From assembly GCA_020161665.1 (NCBI GenBank), contig JAIUPA010000017.1, forward strand, positions 1 through 64,000: a stretch of DNA of 64,000 bases, in the 5' to 3' direction. How positions within the stretch are numbered: position 1 is the first letter of the stretch; every line of letters starts with the position of its first letter. This document shows positions 54,381-61,952 of this stretch, one piece after another. Origin of the DNA: Pseudomonadota bacterium. GTDB lineage: Bacteria > Pseudomonadota > Alphaproteobacteria > Rhizobiales > Rhizobiaceae. Position numbers and translations under genes: made by a program. The notes under the pieces were generated by a model. That model made no database searches and was not told where the DNA came from. It worked only from the letters and a program-made list of their open reading frames with translations.

Positions 54381-55403
54381 ATGAAGAAAATCGGCTTTCT
54401 CTCTTTCGGGCATTGGGCCCCCTCGCCGCAATCGGGCACCCGCTCGGCAGGCGATGCCCTCATTCAATCCATCGATCTTGCTGTGGCGGCCGAAGAACTG
54501 GGTGCGGATGGCGCCTATTTCCGCGTCCATCATTTTGCCCGCCAGCTCGCCTCGCCCTTCCCGCTTCTGGCGGCAGTGGGTGCGCGCACGAAAAAGATCG
54601 AGATCGGCACCGCCGTTATCGATATGCGCTATGAAAACCCGCTCTATATGGCCGAAGACGCCGGTGCGGCGGACTTGATCAGCGGCGGTCGTTTGCAACT
54701 CGGTATCAGCCGTGGCTCGCCCGAACAGGTGATCGATGGCTGGCGCTATTTCGGTTATCAACCGGACGAGGGCAAGAGCGATGCCGATATGGGGCGTTCC
54801 CATGCGGAAGTCTTTCTCGACGTGCTGAAGGGCGAAGGCTTTGCCCGCCCCAATCCGCGCCCGATGTTTCCGAACCCGCCCGGTATGCTGCGGCTGGAGC
54901 CGCATTCGGAAGGTTTGCGCCAGCGCATCTGGTGGGGTGCAGGTTCCAACGCCACAGCAATTTGGGCGGCCAATCTCGGCATGAACCTGCAAAGCTCGAC
55001 GTTGAAGGACGACGAAACGGGCGAGCCCTTCCATGTGCAGCAGGCGGCGCAGATCCGCGCCTATCGCGAAGCCTGGAAGGCGGCGGGCCACGCCCACACG
55101 CCGCGCGTTTCGGTCAGCCGTTCGATCTTTGCGCTGACGGATGATCGCGACCGCGCTTATTTCGGGCGCGGCGGTAAGGAGCAGGATTCGATTGGCTATA
55201 TCGATGAAAACACGCGCGCCATCTTTGGCCGCTCCTATGCGGATGAGCCGGACAAGCTCGTGGCGCAATTGCAGGCCGATGAGGCGATTGCCGAAGCCGA
55301 TACACTGCTTCTGACCGTGCCGAACCAGCTGGGCGTCGATTACAACGCCCATGTGATCGACAGCATTTTGAAGCATGTCGCCCCGGCCCTTGGCTGGCGG
55401 TGA
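54381..55403 (+). CDS. LLM-class flavin-dependent oxidoreductase
   Basis: A 340-residue luciferase-like (F420/FMN-dependent) monooxygenase. Features include MKKIGFLSFGHWAPSPQSGT, ADGAYFRVHHFARQLASPFP, KKIEIGTAVIDMRYENPLYMAEDAGAAD (seen in two parts) and GRLQLGISRGSPEQVI. The start at 54381 was chosen because the conserved strand begins there; the in-frame ATG at 54351 adds ten residues. The substrate is unknown. The 137-nt gap to the divergent amidase probably contains both promoters. Confidence 0.9.
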   Translation: MKKIGFLSFGHWAPSPQSGTRSAGDALIQSIDLAVAAEELGADGAYFRVHHFARQLASPFPLLAAVGARTKKIEIGTAVIDMRYENPLYMAEDAGAADLISGGRLQLGISRGSPEQVIDGWRYFGYQPDEGKSDADMGRSHAEVFLDVLKGEGFARPNPRPMFPNPPGMLRLEPHSEGLRQRIWWGAGSNATAIWAANLGMNLQSSTLKDDETGEPFHVQQAAQIRAYREAWKAAGHAHTPRVSVSRSIFALTDDRDRAYFGRGGKEQDSIGYIDENTRAIFGRSYADEPDKLVAQLQADEAIAEADTLLLTVPNQLGVDYNAHVIDSILKHVAPALGWR

Positions 55404-55452
55404 CAGATAAGAAAGGGGCCGCCGCGATCAAAGCACAGCTTCGCGGCGTCTC

Positions 55453-55478
55453 CCTTCTCCCCGTGTGCGGGGAGAAGG
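55453..55478. repeat. Rhizobial-type REP/RIME-like hairpin
   Basis: CCTTCTCCCCG and CGGGGAGAAGG form a perfect 11-bp stem with a TGTG loop; it is followed by GCGGCAGCGGGATGAGGGG. Hairpins of this kind, with a nearby GATGAGGGG, are common interspersed repeats between genes in Rhizobiales (recalled, not searched). It lies between the oxidoreductase and a terminator. Confidence 0.75.
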
Positions 55479-55509
55479 TCGCGGCAGCGGGATGAGGGGC
55501 AAATATAAA

Positions 55510-55540
55510 CGGGCGGTGAAAACCATCACCGCCCGCTTTT
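55510..55540. terminator. Bidirectional terminator
   Basis: CGGGCGGTGA at 55510-55519 pairs with TCACCGCCCG at 55526-55535 around a 6-base loop, with a CTTTT tail on the right and an A-rich patch on the left. It separates the rightward oxidoreductase from the leftward small gene. Confidence 0.9.
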
Positions 55541-55564
55541 GATTTATCGAATAGTCCTCATCCC

Positions 55565-55936
55565 TCAGGCCGCCGCGGCTTCCGCCACATCGTCGAGCAG
55601 GAAATGCACAACCACATATTTGGCGGTGTAGCTATGGCCGCCCTCGGTCGCAATGTCCTGCGTGCCACCATCGGCCGGGTGCCAGTGGTAATAATGCGGG
55701 TTGGTGGTCACGAGCGTGATGGCCTTGCCTGCATGCTTGCCAGCGAGACGATAACGCGCTTCGGCGAGAGGCCAGACCCGCTCGAAATCCGCCTGCGTCA
55801 ACCGCACACGAAGCGCCTTGCGATGCGTCGCATGGCCGGGCGTGGCGCTGTCGCGAACCGCGACCGGAATTTCCAGATCGACCTCCTCTGCATTGTCGAG
55901 CAAGGCATTGAATTCTTCAGGCCACATTCGTCTCAT
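55565..55936 (-). CDS. Uncharacterised 123-residue protein
   Basis: A 123-residue soluble protein beginning MRRMWPEEFNALLDNAEEVD, with ATHRKALRVRLTQADFERVW and TNPHYYHWHPADGGTQD; His and Tyr/Trp are abundant. I do not recognise a family. GGGAGGAG upstream of ATG 55936 fixes the start, and longer in-frame starts run through a palindromic repeat. It ends at a bidirectional terminator and stands alone, so context gives no hint of function. Confidence 0.75.
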   Translation of the reverse strand: MRRMWPEEFNALLDNAEEVDLEIPVAVRDSATPGHATHRKALRVRLTQADFERVWPLAEARYRLAGKHAGKAITLVTTNPHYYHWHPADGGTQDIATEGGHSYTAKYVVVHFLLDDVAEAAAA

Positions 55937-55985
55937 GAAATCGCTCCTCCCGAGCTTTTCGTTGACATTATGATGACAGTCTAGC

Positions 55986-56030
55986 GCATGTCTCGCAAAA
56001 GAGGGAACGGGTTTTGCGAAAACGACATGC
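55986..56030 (-). repeat. 45-bp palindromic intergenic element, copy 2
   Basis: GCATGTC at 55986-55992 and GACATGC at 56024-56030 enclose an inner GCAAAA/TTTTGC stem. In reverse orientation it matches copy 1 at 15878-15922 in length, arms and inner stem, with a different loop. It lies upstream of the small gene at 55565-55936 and close to the IS element boundary. Confidence 0.8.
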
Positions 56031-56097
56031 GACAAAATATAGAGTAAAGCGTCCGCACATTTTGACAACAGTGAGACATGCGATCATCACCCTGCAG

Positions 56098-56792
56098 GGT
56101 GGCGTCGCCTTAACCGGGCTTGGGACGCGTTAGTATTTTCGGTCTGGATTTCACGCGTCAATCGGCATAGCGATTTCCCGCTAGGTCAAGATGGCGTGAG
56201 CGCGAAGCTGGCGATAATCTGCAGTGGTCAGAATTTCCGGCGAAGAACAAACAGATTGGCGATCTGGCCGTGAGTTGAGACGAAACGCTGGCATTGTCGC
56301 GTGGACTTGTAGCGTATCATTCGGCGCTCTCGCCGCCGTAGCGGCAGATGCGAATTCTCAGCTCGGTTGTTCAATCCCTTGTGCGAGCAATGCTCGACGC
56401 CCGGCATCAATTCCGCCTTCGCGGCAGAGTAGGAACGCAGCTTGTCGGTGACCATCACGCGCGGGGCAGTGCCCTGATCGTCACCACCATTTCATCGAGC
56501 TGCCATTTGTCGGCGAAGTGACCGCGTGAACGGCGTCGGAGTTGATGGGCGAATTTCAAGCCGAATTTCGCCGCCCATTCCGCGACGGTCTGAAACGAGA
56601 CGGTGATGCCGCGCTCGGCTAACAGATTCTCGACATCGCGGAAGATGAGCGGGAACCGAAAATAGAGCCACACGGCATGGGCAATGATCTCAGCAGGAAA
56701 GCGGTGGCGTCTATAGCGGGTGGGCGAGGCTGCGGTCATGACAAACCGAATATCAACTCGATCCCAGCCACCCGGTTAAGGCGACGTCAGCC
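56098..56792 (-). mobile_element. IS6-family-like insertion element, internally deleted
   Basis: About 695 bp bounded by inverted ends that share CGTCGCCTTAACCGG: the left end is near 56098-56117, and the right end is its complement CCGGTTAAGGCGACG within 56771-56792. The enclosed transposase, read leftward, is broken (see next entry). Eight-base flanks (ending 56097 and starting 56793) do not match, so no target duplication is seen. A second, inverted remnant of the same element lies at 58265-58445, and an AAA ATPase gene is held between them. Confidence 0.8.
56228..56739 (-). pseudogene. Disrupted IS6-type transposase
   Basis: Two overlapping reading frames code for parts of one transposase. 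The first part (56455-56739) has AEIIAHAVWLYFRFPLIFRD and the first catalytic Asp in WQLDEMVVTI. The second part (56228-56458) has VTDKLRSYSAAKAELMPGVE with the second Asp and NNRAENSH with the Glu, then QCQRFVSTHGQIANLF. Between VVTI and the VTDK block a segment of roughly 40-50 residues seems to be missing, and the frame shifts there, so it is not functional. The C terminus stops earlier than in the remnant copy at 58265-58445. Confidence 0.85.
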
Positions 56793-56942
56793 CTGGTTGA
56801 GCTTGCAGAGATTTGGACGGCGGCACACCCGGCACTCGGCCGACCGCCCAGACTTTCGGACCTTGGTGCTACGGTTCTCAACGCAAAGCGTTTTTCGCAA
56901 CCGCTGCCATCCGGCAAAACATCATAAGCCCTGTAATTCGCT

Positions 56943-58196
56943 TCACATGGACCACAGGATTGAAAGGGGTGCGGCCTGCAGGCGTTCGGCAAACGGCGTG
57001 ATGCGGTCATGATCATGCAGCACGAGACCTCGCACAAAACGGTCACCGACCGCAGCCTGCAACTGACGTAACCCGCGAAAATCATCGGCCTTGACGGTCG
57101 CAGACGCCTTGACCTCAATACCAATAATCCTGCCGCGCCGATCTTCGATCACGACATCGACCTCATCCAGATCTTTCGTTCTGTAGTGAGAAAACGACAA
57201 ACGCCTCTCGGACCAGGACGCCAGCTTCATCAGTTCGGAGATGACAAAACTCTCCAGCAGGGCGCCAAAACGGGTCTTGTCATCGGATAGCCGGGCCAGC
57301 TCATCCTCACGCAACGCAGCCAAAAGTCCTGTATCGATGAAATGGAGCTTTGGCGTTTTGACAAGCCGGCTGAGCCGGTTGTTCGACCATGGCACCAAGG
57401 TTTTGATGAGGAAGAGCCGCTCCAGGATGGCTATGTATTTCTGAGCGGTGACCCCGGACAATCCCAGTGCTGAACCGAAGCTGCTATTGTTGATCAATTG
57501 CCCGGCATGTTCCGCGAGGACATTCAAGAGGCGTGGCAAACGATCGAGCTGATCTATGTTGGCAATGTCGCGCACGTCGCGATCCAGTATCAGACTGACA
57601 TAGTCTTCGAGCCACGAGACGCGTCGAGCAGACGTGGTTCGCCTCAAGGCTTCAGGATAGCCGCCGGCCAGAACCATGCTCATGAGTTCCTTGCCCAGAA
57701 CGGCTTCGCCATCAATTGCTGGTTCATCCCCTGCGAACAGTCGATCGAGCATGAGGCCCGGGCTTGAGCGGATTTCAGCCTGCGCAAAGGGAAGAAGCGG
57801 AACAACTGCCATTCGGCCGGCCAGGGAGTCTGCAATCGCCGGAATGGTCGCAAGATTGGCGGAGCCCGTGAGCAGAAACCGTCCCGGCTCCTGATCGTCA
57901 TCCACGCTTGCCTTGATCGCAAGTATCAGATCGGGGGCTCTTTGGACCTCGTCGATAACCGCGCGCTTGATTCCACGGATAAACCCAGTGGGATCGGCTT
58001 TAGCAGCGTTTAAAGTACCCGCATCATCCAATGTGATATATGGTCGATCCCTGTTCGAGAACATTCGCGCGAGCGTTGTCTTCCCAGCCTGCCGAGGCCC
58101 GGATATCAAGACCACACGGGTATCGGCCAGCGCTGCCTCCACGAGAGGCAACGCTTTACGGTCGACAAGGGACTTCGAATTTGAGTGTTCTGCCAT
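56943..58196 (-). CDS. AAA ATPase with DUF4143-type C terminus
   Basis: A 417-residue ATPase of the AAA_14/DUF4143 group. Walker A is GPRQAGKTTLARMF, Walker B is AVIDEVQRAPDL, and the sensor Asn is in LLTGSANLAT. The C-terminal half (FGALLESFVISELMKLASW, then DEVDVVIEDRRGRIIGIEVKASATV) is a nuclease-like, restriction-endonuclease-type core: D, E-V-K. Function is not established; these genes are widespread in mobile and defence-related contexts. It is flanked by inverted IS remnants and has three 22-bp-spaced repeats immediately upstream. Confidence 0.92.
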   Translation of the reverse strand: MAEHSNSKSLVDRKALPLVEAALADTRVVLISGPRQAGKTTLARMFSNRDRPYITLDDAGTLNAAKADPTGFIRGIKRAVIDEVQRAPDLILAIKASVDDDQEPGRFLLTGSANLATIPAIADSLAGRMAVVPLLPFAQAEIRSSPGLMLDRLFAGDEPAIDGEAVLGKELMSMVLAGGYPEALRRTTSARRVSWLEDYVSLILDRDVRDIANIDQLDRLPRLLNVLAEHAGQLINNSSFGSALGLSGVTAQKYIAILERLFLIKTLVPWSNNRLSRLVKTPKLHFIDTGLLAALREDELARLSDDKTRFGALLESFVISELMKLASWSERRLSFSHYRTKDLDEVDVVIEDRRGRIIGIEVKASATVKADDFRGLRQLQAAVGDRFVRGLVLHDHDRITPFAERLQAAPLSILWSM

Positions 58197-58200
58197 GTGG

Positions 58201-58254
58201 CCATTTTTAACTCAACAATCGTCCATTTTAAAGTGAAACTTCGTCCGTTTTGAA
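58201..58254 (-). promoter_or_regulatory. Three direct repeats, 22-bp period, upstream of the AAA ATPase
   Basis: CCATTTTTAA at 58201-58210, CCATTTTAAA at 58223-58232 and CCGTTTTGAA at 58245-58254 are spaced exactly 22 bases apart. On the coding strand they read as A/T tracts ending in GG, the nearest beginning 4 bases before the ATG. Two helical turns per period implies binding on one face of DNA. They probably form an operator that also covers the ribosome-binding region. Confidence 0.7.
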
Positions 58255-58264
58255 TCAAGCAGGC

Positions 58265-58445
58265 ATACAATCCAGATTGCCAATCTGTTTCTTCTTCAGC
58301 GGAAATTCCTGGCCGCCGCAGATTATCGCCAGCTTCGCGCTCACGCCATCTTGACCTAGCGGGAAATCGCTATGCCGATTGACGCCTGAAATCCAGACCG
58401 AAGATACTAACTCGATCCCAACCAGCCGGTTAAGGCGACGCCACC
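58265..58445 (+). mobile_element. Inverted remnant of the IS6-like element
   Basis: This segment is the reverse complement, with a few changes, of 56098-56250: same end (GACGCCACC at 58437-58445 against GGTGGCGTC at 56098-56106) and same central stretch. It holds only the transposase C terminus (QIANLFLLQRKFLAAADYRQ onward, reading rightward), so it is a decayed partial copy. With 56098-56792 it brackets the ATPase gene like a composite transposon. Flanking target duplications are not seen. Confidence 0.85.
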
Positions 58446-58816
58446 GTCTACGGAACTCGGGGCTTCTGTGGTTGTCGCTCTACAAAGCGGTCCAGCTGCA
58501 ATATCGATCTGGTTCTGCGCTCATAGATGAAGCAACCAAAGAGGGTGTTATGTCCTGGATTGAGCGTCGTGAAATTCCTAAGACGCATATTCTTTAAGGT
58601 TGCATAATCTCCATTTGTTTGGAGTAACTGATGCCGATGAAATGAAGAATAATGCGCTAAAACATAATATTAGAATATTTTTGAATGATCACATTATTAC
58701 ACTTATATGGTGCAATAATGCGACATAGTATATTAATCATGATTTCTTGTGGTCTTCTCCCTTGCTCCCACCTTCAGAATAGATAAACAACCCTTGCGTT
58801 TATCTGGGGCTATTAC
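58446..58816. other. AT-rich intergenic region with a possible gene fragment
   Basis: The first part (to 58597) has an open frame whose C terminus reads MSWIERREIPKTHIL; it has no recognisable family and may be the tail of a gene cut by the IS. From about 58600 to 58790 the DNA is strongly AT-rich, unlike the surrounding genome, and probably holds the promoter of the secretion locus. No start signal or regulator site can be named. Confidence 0.5.
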
Positions 58817-59629
58817 ATGTCGACGAAATTTGGATTCATGACGGGTGCATTCCTGGGGCTTTCGTCCATTGGCGCGAATGCGACCGTCGCCGATGGCGTC
58901 AAGCTTCTGGAACAAGGTAAAATCGAGGAATCGGTGAAGACGCTTCAGGCAGCCTATGATGCGGGCGATGCCGATGGTGCGTTCTATATCGGTCGTCTTT
59001 TTGAAATGGGCATTGGCACAGACCGCGATCTTCGTCGCGCGGCGGCCCTTTATGCGGCAGCGGCTGGCAAGAAAAGCGCCAAGGCGCAGAACCGTCTTGG
59101 TCTGATGTTCCTCAATGGCGAAGTTGTGCTGCAGGATTATGAGCGGGCGGGCCAGCTGATTTGCGCGGCGGCAGCTGCTGGCGACACGAATGGTCAGTTC
59201 AACTGTGGCCTGCTGCATGCTGAAGGCAAGGGCTTTGCCAAGGAGCCCGCCGCAGCCCTTCCCTTCTGGGAAGCCGCAGCCAAGCAGAACAATGTCGCAG
59301 CGATCAACTATCTCGGTCAGGCCTACCTCAAGGGTGATGGCGTTGCTCCGGACTCCGCCAAGGCGGTTTCGCTGTTCCGCCGCACGGCCGAGGCGGGCAA
59401 TCCGATGGGGCTTCTGGAACTGGCGAAAGCCCTTGCGGGGGGACGCGGCATGGCGGCTGACCCGATGATGGCCTATGCCTTCGCCAATCTGGCGGCGGCG
59501 CGCGGCCATGCCGAGGCCCCCGCCTTGCGCGATAGCATCGGTGCCAAGCTCTCCGCAGACGAGATTGCCAAGGCGCAGGCCTTTGCGCGGGACTGGAAAG
59601 CCGTTCCAATCGAAAAGACCGGGCTTTGA
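58817..59629 (+). CDS. Sel1-repeat (TPR-like) exported protein
   Basis: A 270-residue protein with a likely signal peptide (MSTKFGFMTGAFLGLSSIGANA) and consecutive Sel1 repeats: GDADGAFYIGRLFEMGIGTD, KSAKAQNRLGLMFLNGEVV, DTNGQFNCGLLHAEGKGF, NVAAINYLGQAYLKGDGV and NPMGLLELAKALAGGRG. Sel1 proteins act as protein-protein scaffolds, often at the cell envelope. The gene is first in a four-gene secretion locus, 4 nt before the IalB-like gene, suggesting a role in assembly or regulation of the secreted protein. Confidence 0.88.
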   Translation: MSTKFGFMTGAFLGLSSIGANATVADGVKLLEQGKIEESVKTLQAAYDAGDADGAFYIGRLFEMGIGTDRDLRRAAALYAAAAGKKSAKAQNRLGLMFLNGEVVLQDYERAGQLICAAAAAGDTNGQFNCGLLHAEGKGFAKEPAAALPFWEAAAKQNNVAAINYLGQAYLKGDGVAPDSAKAVSLFRRTAEAGNPMGLLELAKALAGGRGMAADPMMAYAFANLAAARGHAEAPALRDSIGAKLSADEIAKAQAFARDWKAVPIEKTGL

Positions 59630-59633
59630 ACCC

Positions 59634-60167
59634 ATGACGTATCGCCGGGTTGTTGAAGCGCTTTCGCGGGCGCTGTCCGTCCTTTTTCTGCTTGCGGCTT
59701 TGATGCCGGTCTCGTTGGCACATGCGGCTTCGCCTACGCCTGCGCCGGCGACGGGCGTGTGGATTGCCAAGTGTGACGACGAAGCAAGCCGCGCCTCCTG
59801 CCAGCTTGTGCAGTATGCGGCGCTCAGACTGGGCGAGGCCCCATTGTTTATGGTGACCATCTCGCGGGATGCCAAAACCGGCAAGCGCTTCGGCATCGTA
59901 ACGGCCCCACTGCGGGTCTATCTGGCGCCGGGGGTGCGGATCGTGGTGGATCGCAAGCGTCCGTTCAAGGCGGCCTTTGAACTGTGCGACGAAGCCGGCT
60001 GCCATGCGGGCTTTCGTTTCGAGGGTGCGGTGGCCGATGCGTTTCGCAAGGGTAGCCGGGCGGAGATCAGCGTGTGGACAGCCAAGGACAAGGCCGTGGT
60101 CTTCCCGCTGGCGCTCAACGGACTTTCCGCCGCGCTCGAAACATTTGAAGGGGCAAAAAACCCATGA
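59634..60167 (+). CDS. IalB-like invasion-associated protein
   Basis: A 177-residue protein with signal peptide (RALSVLFLLAALMPVSLAHA). The mature part has GVWIAKCDDEASRASCQLVQ, VYLAPGVRIVVD and FELCDEAGCHAGFRFEGAV, matching the invasion-associated locus B family; four cysteines at C-x(8)-C and C-x4-C spacing suggest disulfides. The family is periplasmic in Bartonella and Brucella, where it aids host-cell interaction. Here it sits between a Sel1 protein and TpsB, with its stop overlapping the tpsB start by 4 nt. That coupling suggests a shared role in secretion. Confidence 0.85.
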   Translation: MTYRRVVEALSRALSVLFLLAALMPVSLAHAASPTPAPATGVWIAKCDDEASRASCQLVQYAALRLGEAPLFMVTISRDAKTGKRFGIVTAPLRVYLAPGVRIVVDRKRPFKAAFELCDEAGCHAGFRFEGAVADAFRKGSRAEISVWTAKDKAVVFPLALNGLSAALETFEGAKNP

Positions 60168-61867
60168 AGATGAGCCCTTTCCTCGCCTGTTCACTGACGG
60201 GTCTTATCGCGCTCCTGCTTATGGATGCGGGATTGCACGAAACGAACGCGCAGGCGCTGACACCTGCCCAGGAGCGGGCGCTGGACAGTGGCGTTCGTCG
60301 CGAAACGGCAAGCGACACCGAGGCCCAGCGTGCGCGGCGTGACGCCGCGCGGGCCCGCACTGCGCGCCTGCCTCAGATGCAAGCCGCAACCGATCCACTC
60401 GCGCCGGCGGCAGGCGGGCCGTGCTTCACCATTCGCCACGTCAAAATCAGCGGCTACGAAGTCTTCGGGCAGTTCCCGCAAGGCTATCGTGATCTGATTG
60501 GCCGCTGCTCGACAGCCGCTGAGATCGCCGCCACCTTGAACCGCATCAATACCGCCTATCAGGCGCGCGGCTTCATCACCACGCGGGCTTATGTGCCGGA
60601 ACAGAATGTCGCCGACGGCGAACTGGAGATTGTCGTCATTCCGGGCCTGATCGAGGGTTATGTCTATGGCGACGGCCGCAAGGCTGACCGGCGGCTGACC
60701 GCAGCCTTCCCCACCGGGCGCGGCGATCTTCTCAACCTGCGCAATCTTGAGCAGGGCCTCGACAACATCAACGCCGTGCGTTCGGCCAAGGCGAAATTCC
60801 AACTGGTTCCGGGCGAGAAAACCGGCGGCTCTTTCGTGCAGGTCATCGCCACGGATGGGCGGCGCATGCGCGCTTCGTTTGAAACCCGCAATTCCGGATT
60901 TGAGACCACCGGCGTGGTGAAGACCACGGCAACCGCCGAGTTCGACAATCTCGCCTGGCTCAATGACCAGACCACCATCAGCCTGACCACGACACCGTTC
61001 GACCCGCGCGGCAAACGCTTTTCCGACGCATTGGCGCTGAACACGTCCGTGCCGTGGGGTAACTGGTCCTTCGGGCTGGATGCGGGGCTCAGCCGCTATT
61101 TCTTCATTCTCGACGGCGTAAACCAGACCTATCCGGTTGAAGGGCATACGGCGCATGTGGCGTTTTCCGCCGAACGGCTGCTGATGCGCGACCAGACGAC
61201 GAAGTCCTATGCCTATGGCGAGATGAAGGTATTGGCATCGCGCTCCTCTATCGATGGGTTCGAGATCGAGAGCCAGCACCGGGACATGACCATCGGTACG
61301 CTCGGGCTGCGTGGCGAAAAACAATTGCCGAGTGGCAAGTTCACCTGGGATCTAGGGCTGAAAGCAGGGCTTGACCTGATCAGCCACACGCCGGTGAAAA
61401 GTTCCGTTGACGAGAATTTCACGCTCTTCTTCGCCACCTTCAATTACGAGCATCCGTTGCGCGAAGGGCTGATCTATCGCGGTTCGCTGTCGGGTCAGTT
61501 GAGCAACGATGTTCTGCCCAGCAGCGAGCAGTTCTCGATTGGCGGATGGGGTAATGTGCGCGGCTTTCATGACGACAGCATGTATGGCGACAGCGGTGTC
61601 TATTTGCGTAACAGCCTGGAATGGACGGCCTTCCAAGGCGATGACCTGACGCTGAAACTGGAGCCCGGCATCGATTTCGGCCTCATCAAACCGTCGCTCT
61701 TTCGCGATTGGCACCAGCATCACCTGATCGGTGCCAGCCTTGGTGCGCGGGTGGCGTATCAGGATCGCATCAACCTTGATTTCAGGATTGCCCAAGCGCT
61801 GGACCGCCCCTCGGACTTCGAGGCGGGGCGGACGGTCGCCTATGCGGGGATCAACCTGAAATTCTGA
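60164..61867 (+). CDS. TpsB outer-membrane transporter (ShlB/FhaC type)
   Basis: A 567-residue two-partner secretion transporter. A signal peptide (LACSLTGLIALLLMDAGLHE) is followed by an N-terminal region with POTRA domains (CFTIRHVKISGYEVFGQFP, TTRAYVPEQNVADGELEIVV) and the linker motif LRNLEQGLDNINAVRS. The barrel ends with strand DFEAGRTVAYAGINLKF. The gating loop motif is NVRGFHDDSMYGDSGVYLRN (VRGF). It exports the TpsA encoded downstream. Length and motifs are intact. The start overlaps the preceding IalB-like gene by 4 nt, and TpsA begins 85 nt after its stop. Confidence 0.95.
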   Translation: MKMSPFLACSLTGLIALLLMDAGLHETNAQALTPAQERALDSGVRRETASDTEAQRARRDAARARTARLPQMQAATDPLAPAAGGPCFTIRHVKISGYEVFGQFPQGYRDLIGRCSTAAEIAATLNRINTAYQARGFITTRAYVPEQNVADGELEIVVIPGLIEGYVYGDGRKADRRLTAAFPTGRGDLLNLRNLEQGLDNINAVRSAKAKFQLVPGEKTGGSFVQVIATDGRRMRASFETRNSGFETTGVVKTTATAEFDNLAWLNDQTTISLTTTPFDPRGKRFSDALALNTSVPWGNWSFGLDAGLSRYFFILDGVNQTYPVEGHTAHVAFSAERLLMRDQTTKSYAYGEMKVLASRSSIDGFEIESQHRDMTIGTLGLRGEKQLPSGKFTWDLGLKAGLDLISHTPVKSSVDENFTLFFATFNYEHPLREGLIYRGSLSGQLSNDVLPSSEQFSIGGWGNVRGFHDDSMYGDSGVYLRNSLEWTAFQGDDLTLKLEPGIDFGLIKPSLFRDWHQHHLIGASLGARVAYQDRINLDFRIAQALDRPSDFEAGRTVAYAGINLKF

Positions 61868-61952
61868 CGACACGCGGCGGGGCAGAGCGCGCCTGCTCGC
61901 ACCCTACCGGCACGACAAGCTCCGCCCATGACGGGCGGCCCGAGGAACGGGA

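Noticed and set aside
56090..58453. Target-site duplications around the composite IS unit
   Set aside because: Eight-base flanks at either end, and around the left copy alone, do not match, so recent transposition is not supported.
58379..58597. A 72-codon rightward open frame
   Set aside because: It starts inside the IS remnant, has no ribosome site or family match, and its last part may be a fragment only.
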